Shown: positions 56,208 through 63,624 of the stretch, piece after piece
Numbering within the stretch: position 1 is the first letter of the stretch
Layout of the letters: every line of letters starts with the position of its first letter
Source: Thiobacillus sp. 65-29
Lineage (GTDB): Bacteria; Pseudomonadota; Gammaproteobacteria; Burkholderiales; Thiobacillaceae
Direction: 5' to 3'
Assembly (NCBI GenBank): GCA_001899775.1
Contig: MKWN01000037.1
Span: 1 to 64,000, forward strand
Length of the DNA: 64,000 nt
The notes under the pieces: model-generated
Databases searched by the model: none
Seen by the model: only the letters and a program-made list of their open reading frames with translations
Told to the model about the DNA's origin: nothing
Translations under genes and position numbers: made by a program

Positions 56208-57404
56208 TCAGACGCACCATATCCAGCCCTCCCGATGCGCCAGATTCCCGCGTGAAATAAGCCCGGTGATTGCTGACTGTGTTCGCTCGGTCTGCCGCTT
56301 CGGATCACACACGAGCCTGCCACGCACCGCCTTGATCGCGTCTTCCAGGCGAAGGCACGGACGCCCGTTTGGGACGCCTTTGGGGGCATCTTGGGGCGCG
56401 AGTGTCCCGGCAGACTTGAACAGTTCACCCAAGGCATCCCAAACGACGCGCTGGTTTCCGGACTTGGGCGGCAGTGCCCGCCGAACGCTCTCGCTCGGGC
56501 CTTGCTCGGCTTGCACCACACACGATGTAACGGGCTCGCCATCCTCATCGATACCAAGATCAACAACCCGCAAGGTGAACGGATGCGCCTTGCCGTCCGC
56601 CCCATCCTTGGACTTGAACACGCGCCACGAGCGCCGATCTTCCTCGCGGCTCACCTCGATGGCGCAATCCAGGGCAGCAATCAAGCTTGAGTGCCCACGC
56701 AGCCCTTTGTTCGAGTCCTTGCCAGTGTGGTGGACAAGCAGGACCAGCCCACCCAACTCGGCTTGTATGGCCTTGGCGGCGCCGATGACTTCCCCCATGT
56801 CCTGCGAGCTGTTTTCATCCATGCCAGGCGCGGCGCGGTTGAGAGTGTCGATACACAGAACACCATCGGCCCACCCGGCCGCCCTCACCGCTTCGATCAA
56901 AGCAGCGCGATCCATCGGACTCCGTATGTCCATCGGCGTCAGCATGTAGCGCAAGCCACGACAAGGGCCGTGCTTGATGCGGCGGGCCTTCACCCGTTGC
57001 GCGATTCCGGCTTCCCCCTCCAGCCCGACGTACAGCACAGGCGCATCCTTCACCCGGCAGCCGAACCATTCATCACCACCCGCAACCGCTGCAAGCAGAT
57101 CGAGCGTGAGGAAGCTCTTGCCGCTACCACTCGGACCAAAGATCGCAGCGATGCCGGTAGCCGGCAGGACGCCACGCACCAGCCACGGAACGGGCGGCAT
57201 GGCCTCCAGGTCGTCGTCGGTCAGCAGTTTGAACTTTGGCGACGGTGCCATCTCGCCAAACGGGTCAGCCGTCATGCGGCTTTGATTTTTCTGTGTGCTA
57301 CCATGCCCATAGAGTGTTTTACCTTGTGCGCCCCGCCCTTCGTGGGGCGTTTCTTTTTGGGCGGCCGCCATCGGTGGCGATTGTGCGAGAACGTCGACCG
57401 TCAT
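56208..57404 (-). CDS. RepA-type AAA/RecA-like ATPase
   Basis: A 398-aa protein of the hexameric RepA helicase family (AAA_25). Walker A is FGPSGSGKSFLTLDLL (near 88-103), and Walker B-like motifs are GVLCIDTLNRAAPG and GGLVLLVHHTGKDS with SSLIAALDCAI. The C-terminus has a winged-helix-like region. It likely loads or unwinds at the element's origin, which may be the repeats just downstream. Its ATG overlaps the AlpA gene stop. Confidence 0.85.
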   Translation of the reverse strand: MTVDVLAQSPPMAAAQKETPHEGRGAQGKTLYGHGSTQKNQSRMTADPFGEMAPSPKFKLLTDDDLEAMPPVPWLVRGVLPATGIAAIFGPSGSGKSFLTLDLLAAVAGGDEWFGCRVKDAPVLYVGLEGEAGIAQRVKARRIKHGPCRGLRYMLTPMDIRSPMDRAALIEAVRAAGWADGVLCIDTLNRAAPGMDENSSQDMGEVIGAAKAIQAELGGLVLLVHHTGKDSNKGLRGHSSLIAALDCAIEVSREEDRRSWRVFKSKDGADGKAHPFTLRVVDLGIDEDGEPVTSCVVQAEQGPSESVRRALPPKSGNQRVVWDALGELFKSAGTLAPQDAPKGVPNGRPCLRLEDAIKAVRGRLVCDPKRQTERTQSAITGLISRGNLAHREGWIWCV

Positions 57405-57595
57405 GCCGCCCCCTTGCGCTGCCGCTGCCTGATCCAGTGGTCGACCTCATCCTCGACGAACATCAACCGCCTGGGCGCGACCTGAACCGGCTGGACGAAC
57501 TCGCCACGGTCGACCATGCGCTCAATCGTCCGCCGACTCGGCCCGTCATCACCGCCGAGCTTTTGTTGCACCGCCTCGTAGCTGATGAGCTTCAT
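57401..57595 (-). CDS. AlpA-like HTH protein, 64 aa
   Basis: MKLISYEAVQQKLGGDDGPS then RRTIERMVDRGEFVQPVQVA and VEDEVDHWIRQRQRK: an excisionase-type winged helix of the AlpA/MerR-like group. It lies between primase and RepA with 4-bp overlaps. Proteins of this type activate integrase or excision genes in P4-like elements. Confidence 0.8.
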   Translation of the reverse strand: MKLISYEAVQQKLGGDDGPSRRTIERMVDRGEFVQPVQVAPRRLMFVEDEVDHWIRQRQRKGAA

Positions 57596-58566
57596 TGTTG
57601 CCCCCTGTGTGATCTCATGCGCTCAGTGTCGGCTTGTGGTCGGTGGGTACGCGCACCCTGGAGAACGTCGAGCCAGTCGCCCACCACCGGCGGTACGTTC
57701 ACCTCAACGTCAAAGCCCTGCTGCACCAATCTGAACGCGGCGACATAGGCGGCCCGCTGCCCCGTGAAGCTGGCGTCGTTGTCCGCGAAGATCGTGATGC
57801 GCTTCACACCCGCAGGCGGCTCGAAGGTTTCGATGCCGTGCGCCGTGACGCATGACCAGACTGGAATGCCGAACCGAATGGAAGCCGCCAGGGCCGTTTC
57901 AATTCCCTCGGCTATGCCTATCCCTTCACCGACTGCCGAAAGTCGAATGGCGGCCCCTGTGACGGGCCTGCCGGGCATCAATTTCTTCGGACACTCGACC
58001 GGCGCCTTGTTCCCATCCTTGAGATAGGTCCGATGGAGCGTCACGCCCGTTCCGTCCGGTGCCAGGACGCGCGCAACCATCGCCGGGAACTTGCCGACGA
58101 ACTTCTCGCCGTCGTGATACGGAAGGGCCGGATGCAATCTCAGGTTGTCCGGTGGGCTTGCCAGATCGAGCCCACGCCCTGCCAGATAGCGCATCACCTC
58201 GTCGCTTATGGCCAGGGGCCTGCACTCGCTCCACACTCGGCGCAGCGCATCCAGCTTTTGCGCCTCGTCGGGAAGCTTCGCGACCGGCGCCGGCTGCACC
58301 ACTCCGGCGATAGCCTCGATCTCCTGGGCCGCCGTCTTGAAGTCCCAGCCCTTGAGTGCCATCACCAGCGCCACACCATCACCAGCCTTGCAATGCGAGC
58401 AATAGAACGTCCCGCGCCCCTCCTGATCGTCGAAGCGGAACCGATCTTTCCCGCCGCACATCGGGCAGGCCGTGTGTTTGCCGGAGAGATGCTTGTCGGT
58501 CAGGCCGAAACTGGACAGGATGCCGCGCCAGCGGCCTTGTGCCACCTCACGGACGGGCTGCAGCAT
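57592..58566 (-). CDS. TOPRIM primase with zinc-binding domain
   Basis: From ATG 58566, with GGAAGGAGG upstream, it is 324 aa. The zinc motif is CPMCGGKDRFRF ... FYCSHCKAGDG (near 34-66). A TOPRIM domain follows with GIAEGIETALAAS and ITIFADNDAS. This matches the primase half of P4 alpha and T7 gp4, without a fused helicase. It overlaps the helicase gene by about 20 bp and the next AlpA gene by 4 bp. Confidence 0.88.
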   Translation of the reverse strand: MLQPVREVAQGRWRGILSSFGLTDKHLSGKHTACPMCGGKDRFRFDDQEGRGTFYCSHCKAGDGVALVMALKGWDFKTAAQEIEAIAGVVQPAPVAKLPDEAQKLDALRRVWSECRPLAISDEVMRYLAGRGLDLASPPDNLRLHPALPYHDGEKFVGKFPAMVARVLAPDGTGVTLHRTYLKDGNKAPVECPKKLMPGRPVTGAAIRLSAVGEGIGIAEGIETALAASIRFGIPVWSCVTAHGIETFEPPAGVKRITIFADNDASFTGQRAAYVAAFRLVQQGFDVEVNVPPVVGDWLDVLQGARTHRPQADTERMRSHRGQQ

Positions 58567-60079
58567 TGGCAGCCTCCTTCCGCTTGGCATGGCGAATATC
58601 GCGGGATCTCACAAAGCTGATAAGGGCTTCCGATGCCGGTGCTGGTGCGTCATCAAGCCCCCTCGGCCACACCCCGAAGATGTCGCGGTAAATGTGTGCG
58701 GCCCACCCAAGCTTTCGACCCTTTTCGCGCGCCATCCAAAGCAAGGCGGAATAGGCCGCCTGCTTCTCGTCCCGCGTCGGTTTCTTGCCGCGATCGAGCC
58801 TCACAAGCTCGCCATCCTCGACCTCGACCTCGGACTTCCTCTCAGGCTCGAAGCCACAGGCCGGGCAAACGTGCACCTTAGGCGGCCGAACATAGCTGCA
58901 GGACGGGCACTTCTTCGGTTTCGATTCATCCTTCTGCTTGGCGCCGCTCGCCTTCTTCGGCGTGCCGTCGTCCAGTTCAAGCGGCAGGTCGTCGGTCGGA
59001 TAGCCGAGATGCGCGGCGCTGCCGGAATGGTCGAGGATGATGGCGCGGGATTTTCCCGGATAAGGGCGCAGCACCCGGCCAGCCATTTGAATCCACCGCG
59101 TCAGGCTTCGAGTCGGCCGCGCCAGGATCATTACCCCGCAGGCCGGCATGTCCCACCCTTCGGTCAAAATCCCCACGTTGGAGATCACCCGAGTCTGTCC
59201 GCTGGTGACGCGCTCCAGAATGCCACGGCGCTCTTCCTCGTCTGTGTAGCAGTCGATGTGCTCAGCCGGAATGCCGGCGGCGTTGAACTCACTGGCGATG
59301 TGCTTGCTGTGGGCAATGCTGGTCGCAAAGCAGACGGTCGGCAGGTCACCGCCAAGCCGCTTCCAGTGCGCCACGATGTCGCCCACCAAGGAAGGCTTGT
59401 CCACGGCTGCCGCCAGTTGGCGCTCGTTGTAGTCCTGCTCACCGAATGCATTGCGCACCAGGGCGACGCCTGAAAGATCAGGCTCAGATGGCGCGTAGAT
59501 GTCGCAGTCGACCAGGAAGCCCAGGTCGATGAGTTCCCGGATGCTGGCGGCCTTCACGATGCGCTCGAACAGCGGACCGCCCAGATCGTCGTAATGCTTG
59601 CCGAGCCCCTTGGCGAACGGCGTGGCACTCAACCCGATCACTGGCAGGGCGTTGTACCGGAACAGCAGCTCGCGATAGTGGCGGGAGCCGGCGACACCAT
59701 GGGCCTCGTCGATCACGATCACGTCTATGTCGACGGGCAAGCCTCGCCTGGCCACGGTATGAATGGAGCAGACCAGAACAGGCGCATCAAGCCGGTGGGT
59801 GTTGTCACCTTGCAGCACGCCGACACTCAGGCCGGACTGGCGCAAGCGGCGCGCAGCCTGCTCCACAAGCCCGATCCGGTTGGCGACGAACGCCACACGC
59901 CGGCCTTTACTGTTGGCGGAGTGGATCAGCGCAATGGCGATCTCTGTCTTGCCGCTGCCAGTGGGTGAGTAGATGATTTGCCGCAGGAGGCCGGCGCGTC
60001 CATTCTCTCGGGCCTGCTCCACGGCGCCGGACTGGTAGGGGCGGAGTTCCATCACTCGCCCCCCTGCATCGGGCCGCAT
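58547..60079 (-). CDS. DEAD/DEAH-box superfamily 2 helicase
   Basis: A 510-aa protein. Motif I is YSPTGSGKTEIAIALI, motif II is VIVIDEAHGVAG (DEAH), motif III is GLSATPF, and motif VI is RWIQMAGRVLRPYPGK. A C-terminal zinc-ribbon-like module carries CPSCSYVRPPKVHVCPACGF. ELRPYQSGAVEQ near the start is the Q-like motif. The ATG at 60079 follows the AlpA stop by 3 bp; an ATG at 60052 is an alternative. Confidence 0.88.
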   Translation of the reverse strand: MRPDAGGRVMELRPYQSGAVEQARENGRAGLLRQIIYSPTGSGKTEIAIALIHSANSKGRRVAFVANRIGLVEQAARRLRQSGLSVGVLQGDNTHRLDAPVLVCSIHTVARRGLPVDIDVIVIDEAHGVAGSRHYRELLFRYNALPVIGLSATPFAKGLGKHYDDLGGPLFERIVKAASIRELIDLGFLVDCDIYAPSEPDLSGVALVRNAFGEQDYNERQLAAAVDKPSLVGDIVAHWKRLGGDLPTVCFATSIAHSKHIASEFNAAGIPAEHIDCYTDEEERRGILERVTSGQTRVISNVGILTEGWDMPACGVMILARPTRSLTRWIQMAGRVLRPYPGKSRAIILDHSGSAAHLGYPTDDLPLELDDGTPKKASGAKQKDESKPKKCPSCSYVRPPKVHVCPACGFEPERKSEVEVEDGELVRLDRGKKPTRDEKQAAYSALLWMAREKGRKLGWAAHIYRDIFGVWPRGLDDAPAPASEALISFVRSRDIRHAKRKEAANAAARP

Positions 60080-60082
60080 GAC

Positions 60083-60295
60083 TCAGCCTTTGGTGCTGGT
60101 GGTCGGACGGCTCGCCGCCACGCGCTGCTTGATCCAGGCGTCGATTTCCTCGGCAACCCAGCCAGTCGCGCGGACGCCCAACTTGATGGGCGGCGGCATG
60201 TCGCCGGTTTTGACCTTCAGGAATACTGAGGACCGCGAAAGGCCCGTGCGGGCCATCACGTCAGGTAAGCGAATGATGTTGACCATCTTCTGCAC
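60083..60295 (-). CDS. AlpA-family regulator, 70 aa
   Basis: IIRLPDVMARTGLSRSSVFL then KVKTGDMPPPIKLGVRATGW and VAEEIDAWIKQRVAAS is the canonical AlpA sequence. In P4-like satellites such proteins trigger integrase expression and excision. It heads the helicase-primase-RepA operon and is separated from the 46-aa gene by a terminator. Confidence 0.88.
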   Translation of the reverse strand: MQKMVNIIRLPDVMARTGLSRSSVFLKVKTGDMPPPIKLGVRATGWVAEEIDAWIKQRVAASRPTTSTKG

Positions 60296-60370
60296 TCCGT
60301 TAAATTCAAAGGAGTCCTAAGACTATTGGCCGTTTTCTGAGGTACGCGCACCCCCCCCAGGACACAAAAG

Positions 60371-60396
60371 AAAAAGCCCGCACTGGGCGGGCCTTT
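60371..60396. terminator. Rho-independent terminator, mainly minus strand
   Basis: GCCCGC (60376-60381) pairs with GCGGGC (60387-60392). On the minus strand the stem is followed by TTTTTC, so it ends transcripts coming from int, the 217-aa gene and the 46-aa gene before alpA. T residues also follow on the plus strand. It splits the right-hand genes from the replication operon. Confidence 0.8.
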
Positions 60397-60423
60397 CTGG
60401 CTGATTCGACTACCTGAGAAACG

Positions 60424-60564
60424 TCATCGGCTCGTCGTGCTGACCCTGACCAGCAAACGCGCGAATGCTACAGCCCCGGATAATGGCGGCTTGCCGCTGG
60501 TGGTTACGCTGATCGTCTGGCCGCGCTTGCCGGGGGCTTTCCGAGTTTGTTTTTTGCTGGTCAT
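60424..60564 (-). CDS. small basic protein, 46 aa
   Basis: From ATG 60564, with GAGAGGT upstream: MTSKKQTRKAPGKRGQTISV, strongly basic, then a short tail ending VRVSTTSR. It follows the 217-aa gene by 11 bp and precedes a strong terminator. Function unknown; the basic character would suit nucleic-acid binding. Confidence 0.45.
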   Translation of the reverse strand: MTSKKQTRKAPGKRGQTISVTTSGKPPLSGAVAFARLLVRVSTTSR

Positions 60565-60575
60565 GTCATGACCTC

Positions 60576-61229
60576 TCACAAAAGTTTCGGTCCCAGTTGG
60601 CACGGCTTCCGGAAGGGGACCACATTGCCACCGCATTGGATCGGGTTGTCGGCATAGGCCACACCAGACGCGGAAACTTCTTCTGCGATGCAGTCAGGCG
60701 TCCATTGCTCCCTCAGCGACAGGTCCATAACGACACCACCCGCTTCAACCATGCCTCGTAACTCGGCGGTAAGTTCGTAGACCCTATTAAGCGCCGAATC
60801 GTGCAATCTGTAGCCACCCGACATTCCAGAACTGAACTCGCGCTCAATTCCATCCAGCAGAGAACCAATCATGCGGCCGGTTTGATCACGGTATTCACGC
60901 GTAGTCCTAGGCCATGACGCCACGAGCTCTTTGGCCTGCCGGAGTTCCTTTTCGCATTTCTCGCTTTGCTCCTGAGCTGCTTTTTCTTCCTCGTTCAAAT
61001 CACGGTAGACGCTGAACGTCGTCTTGGACGCGCGACGGATGCTGATTTCTCGCCCCAGCGGGTCTATCGTCTTGCATGTGGTTTTCTTCTCGCCGGGGTC
61101 GCCGGGGAAAGGCCACTCGCGGGTGATGCCGTGCTGAATCAGCGCCTCGCGCGTTCCCCTGGCACAGTGGCCCCACCAGTGGTGTTCGATCTTGACGCCA
61201 CGCGAGCGGCTAGAATTGGATGCAGCCAT
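60576..61229 (-). CDS. hypothetical element protein, 217 aa
   Basis: From ATG 61229, with AGGAG upstream: MAASNSSRSRGVKIEHHWWG HCARGTREALIQHGITREWPF, then a charged coiled segment (NEEEKAAQEQSEKCEKELRQ) and a helical region. No recognised domain. It lies between int and the 46-aa gene. A role as regulator, immunity or anti-phage factor is possible only by position. Confidence 0.55.
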   Translation of the reverse strand: MAASNSSRSRGVKIEHHWWGHCARGTREALIQHGITREWPFPGDPGEKKTTCKTIDPLGREISIRRASKTTFSVYRDLNEEEKAAQEQSEKCEKELRQAKELVASWPRTTREYRDQTGRMIGSLLDGIEREFSSGMSGGYRLHDSALNRVYELTAELRGMVEAGGVVMDLSLREQWTPDCIAEEVSASGVAYADNPIQCGGNVVPFRKPCQLGPKLL

Positions 61230-61313
61230 GATGCAATCTCCTAGACAGGTTGTTTTGTGGTCAGGGCTGGTCGGGTGTTGCTGCACCCTTCCGGCCCGCT
61301 TTGCCTGAATCCG

Positions 61314-62531
61314 TCAGGCGGCGGCTTTACCTTTGATCGACACTACGTTTTCCTTCGGCTCGCACCACGCGGCCCAGTCGGCCATCATCTGGCGCCGCTT
61401 CTCGAACATGTCGCCGCGCCGGTATGCCGCCTCCACCTTGTTGCCAACCACGTGCGCCAGCGCCATCTCGGCCATCTCGCCGGGGTAGTGCGTGACCTCT
61501 GCGGCCCAGTCCCGGAACGCAGAACGGAACCCGTGGACCGTGATGCCTGGGCTCATCCGGCGCAGCAGCATGGTGAGGCTCATATCTGACATGGGCTTGC
61601 CGCTGCGCACGCCGGGGAAAATGTGTTCACCCTGGCAAAGCTTCTTGGCATCTTCGAGCACCGCCAGCGCCGCATCCGAGAGAGGAATCCGGTGTTCCTT
61701 GCGAGCCTTCATCCTCGACGCAGGGATGACCCACACGCCCTTTTCCTCGTCTATCTCGGACCATTTCGCCTTCAGGGCCTCGCCACTGCGGCAAGCGGTG
61801 AGGATGACGAACTCCAGGCACAGCACACTGACCCCCTCATGGGTGCGCAGTTTGCCCATGAACTCGCCCATCTGATCGTATGGCAGGGCGGCGTGATGCT
61901 TGTGCGGCGCGATCTTGCCCGGCTGCGGCAGCACGTTGTCGAGGTGCCCACGCCAAGCTGCGGGATTCTCGCCGCTGCGGTAGCCCTTCACCTTGGCGTA
62001 GGACAGCACAAGCTCAATCCGTCCGCGCAGCCGCTTGGCCGTTTCGGTCTTGGTGAGCCAAATCGGGTTGAGCACTTCCAGCACCCTGGCGGTGTCCACC
62101 TCGCCGACCGCAATATCCCCCAGCACGGGGTAAGCGTAGGAGGCGAGCGTGTTCTCCCACTGGGCGGCGTGCTTGCTGTTCTTCCAGCCGGCCCGGTTGG
62201 CCTTGATGTATTCCAGCGCCATCGCCTTGAAGGTGACGGCCCCCGCAGCAACACGGGCGGCTTGCTCGGCCGCCACCTGGGCTTGCTGCTTGCGGTTCTC
62301 CAAGGGGTCGATCTTGTTGTGTACCAAGGCCCGCGCCCCGGCCGCCAGCCGCCGCGCATCCTTCGCGCTCACGTCGGCCAGCGAGCCCAGCCCCATCTCG
62401 CGGCGCCGGCCGTTGATCTGGAACCGGTAGATCCACGACTTCGCACCCGAGGGGCTCACCTGGAGATATAGCCCGTCACCGTCAAGCCAATACCCAGGCT
62501 TGGCATGTTTTATTTTCAGCTCAGTAAGCAT
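61314..62531 (-). CDS. P4-type tyrosine integrase
   Basis: From ATG 62531, with GGAGGGTGG upstream, it is 405 aa. An N-terminal DUF4102-type arm-binding domain (LKIKHAKPGYWLDGDGLYLQ) leads to the SAM-like core-binding domain and the catalytic domain. Catalytic residues are seen in ILTACRSGEALKAKWSEID (Arg), TVHGFRSAFRDWAAE (HxxR) and the nucleophile in EAAYRRGDMFEKRRQMM. It is adjacent to attR and reads into the element. Three ACCCACCA sites lie just upstream. Confidence 0.93.
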   Translation of the reverse strand: MLTELKIKHAKPGYWLDGDGLYLQVSPSGAKSWIYRFQINGRRREMGLGSLADVSAKDARRLAAGARALVHNKIDPLENRKQQAQVAAEQAARVAAGAVTFKAMALEYIKANRAGWKNSKHAAQWENTLASYAYPVLGDIAVGEVDTARVLEVLNPIWLTKTETAKRLRGRIELVLSYAKVKGYRSGENPAAWRGHLDNVLPQPGKIAPHKHHAALPYDQMGEFMGKLRTHEGVSVLCLEFVILTACRSGEALKAKWSEIDEEKGVWVIPASRMKARKEHRIPLSDAALAVLEDAKKLCQGEHIFPGVRSGKPMSDMSLTMLLRRMSPGITVHGFRSAFRDWAAEVTHYPGEMAEMALAHVVGNKVEAAYRRGDMFEKRRQMMADWAAWCEPKENVVSIKGKAAA

Positions 62532-62556
62532 CTTCCACCCTCCGCCATAGTCAACC

Positions 62557-62587
62557 ACCCACCATCTACCCACCACTCTACCCACCA
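62557..62587. repeat. three ACCCACCA arm-type sites, right end
   Basis: ACCCACCA at 62557-62564, 62568-62575 and 62580-62587, starts 11 and 12 bp apart, same orientation as the two left-end copies. They lie upstream of int, where the integrase arm domain would bind and could also repress its own promoter. Confidence 0.65.
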
Positions 62588-62618
62588 TTATGGCGATGGA
62601 TTGCAAAAAATCAAGGTG

Positions 62619-62707
62619 AACTGTAGTGGACTATAAATCGCTGAATTGCGCTTTCCTTATGGCTTTGCGGTTGACTTTGCTGAACAAAAATAAACTGTAG
62701 TGGACTA
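62619..62707. repeat. 15-bp direct repeat near attR
   Basis: AACTGTAGTGGACTA occurs at 62619-62633 and exactly again at 62693-62707, 74 bp apart, between the arm sites and the attR core. It may bind AlpA/excisionase or a host factor; no copy was noticed at the left end. Confidence 0.6.
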
Positions 62708-62719
62708 CAGATTGGCGGA

Positions 62720-62733
62720 CACCGCTTCCGCCA
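62720..62733. repeat. attR core (14 bp)
   Basis: CACCGCTTCCGCCA, identical to the 3' end of tRNA-Ser. It lies inside a perfect 9-bp inverted repeat (ATTGGCGGA 62711-62719, TCCGCCAAT 62727-62735). It is 33 bp before the radical SAM gene. Confidence 0.85.
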
Positions 62734-62766
62734 ATTTCCGCACCGCCCCGTGCGAAAATCCCTGCC

Positions 62767-63624
62767 ATGGCACGCACCGCCCCCCTCACGTCCCGTGACC
62801 ACGACCGCGACAACGCGGGGATGCGCTACGTGTATCCGGTGGTGTCGCGCCGTGCCGGCGGGGTGTCGGTGGGGGTGAATCTCAACCCCAACAACGCATG
62901 CAACTGGGCATGCGTCTATTGCCAGGTACCCAACCTCACGCGCGGCACGGCGCCGGACATCGATCTGGAACGCCTGGAAGCCGAACTGCGTGCGATGCTC
63001 GATGCCATCCTGCACGGCGATTTCATGCAGACGCGCGTGCCGGAAGGCGCGCGACGGCTCAACGACGTCGCCCTGTCGGGCAATGGCGAGCCGACCAGCG
63101 CCAAGGCGTTCCCCGACGTGATCGAACGGATCGGCCGCGTGCTGACGGATTTCGATCTCGCCGGGCGCATCAAGGTGGTGCTCATCACCAATGGCAGCCT
63201 GATCGATCGTCCGCGCGTACAGGCGGGACTGCGGCAGATGGCGGCGTTGAACGGCGAGATATGGTTCAAGTTCGACAGCGCGACCGTGGCGGGCATGCGC
63301 ATGATCAACCAGACGCGCATCAGCCCCGAAAAACAGTTCGCACGGCTCGCCCTCGCCGCGCGCCTGTGCCCGACCTGGCTGCAAACCTGCGTGTTCGCGC
63401 GCGATGGCGAGCCGCCCGCCGAGGCGGAGCAGGAGGCCTACCTCGCCGCCGTCGCACGCATCGTGCATGAGCGGATTCCGGTACGCGGGGTACTGCTGTA
63501 CGGCCTCGCCCGGCCGTCGCTGCAACCCCAGGCCCCGCGCCTCTCGGCCCTGCCCGCCGCGTGGCTGGAAGCCTTTGCGGACAGGATCCGCGCGGCAGGA
63601 CTCGCCGTCCGGGTGACGCCATGA
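62767..63624 (+). CDS. radical SAM protein, COG0731-like
   Basis: A 285-aa protein with the 4Fe-4S motif CNWACVYCQVP (CxxxCxxC, near 46-56), a glycine-rich VALSGNGEPTS segment and IKVVLITNGSLIDRP. It looks like a stand-alone radical SAM protein of the TYW1-like/COG0731 group found in bacteria. The substrate is unknown. Its stop overlaps the acpS start (ATGA). Insertion of the element moved tRNA-Ser about 14 kb away from it. Confidence 0.82.
   Translation: MARTAPLTSRDHDRDNAGMRYVYPVVSRRAGGVSVGVNLNPNNACNWACVYCQVPNLTRGTAPDIDLERLEAELRAMLDAILHGDFMQTRVPEGARRLNDVALSGNGEPTSAKAFPDVIERIGRVLTDFDLAGRIKVVLITNGSLIDRPRVQAGLRQMAALNGEIWFKFDSATVAGMRMINQTRISPEKQFARLALAARLCPTWLQTCVFARDGEPPAEAEQEAYLAAVARIVHERIPVRGVLLYGLARPSLQPQAPRLSALPAAWLEAFADRIRAAGLAVRVTP

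Larger units (their letters stand above)
48765..62733. mobile_element. integrated phage-satellite-like element in tRNA-Ser
   Basis: Bounded by the 14-bp direct repeat CACCGCTTCCGCCA (48765-48778 and 62720-62733). A P4-type integrase sits at the right end reading inward, and ACCCACCA arm-type repeats are near both ends. In transcription order (minus strand) it holds: int, 217-aa ORF, 46-aa ORF, alpA, DEAD-box helicase, primase, alpA, RepA-type ATPase, a repeat-rich gap, 144-aa ORF, coiled-coil protein, possible cement protein, 250-aa ORF, 147-aa ORF, gp14-like protein, sigma4-like, HTH, 161-aa ORF and TerL. A plus-strand PEP-CTERM gene lies next to attL. No capsid, portal, protease, tail or lysis gene is recognised. 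Confidence 0.88.

Noticed and set aside
55648-56220. 190-aa minus-strand frame in the central gap of the element
   Set aside because: Its translation is dominated by the CGGGAA repeats and hairpin, it overlaps the better-supported gene starting at 55651, and it has no recognisable domain.
57592-60079. Possibility that primase and helicase form a fused P4 alpha-type protein
   Set aside because: Clear separate stops and starts with good ribosome-binding sites; the helicase is of SF2 type, not the P4 type.
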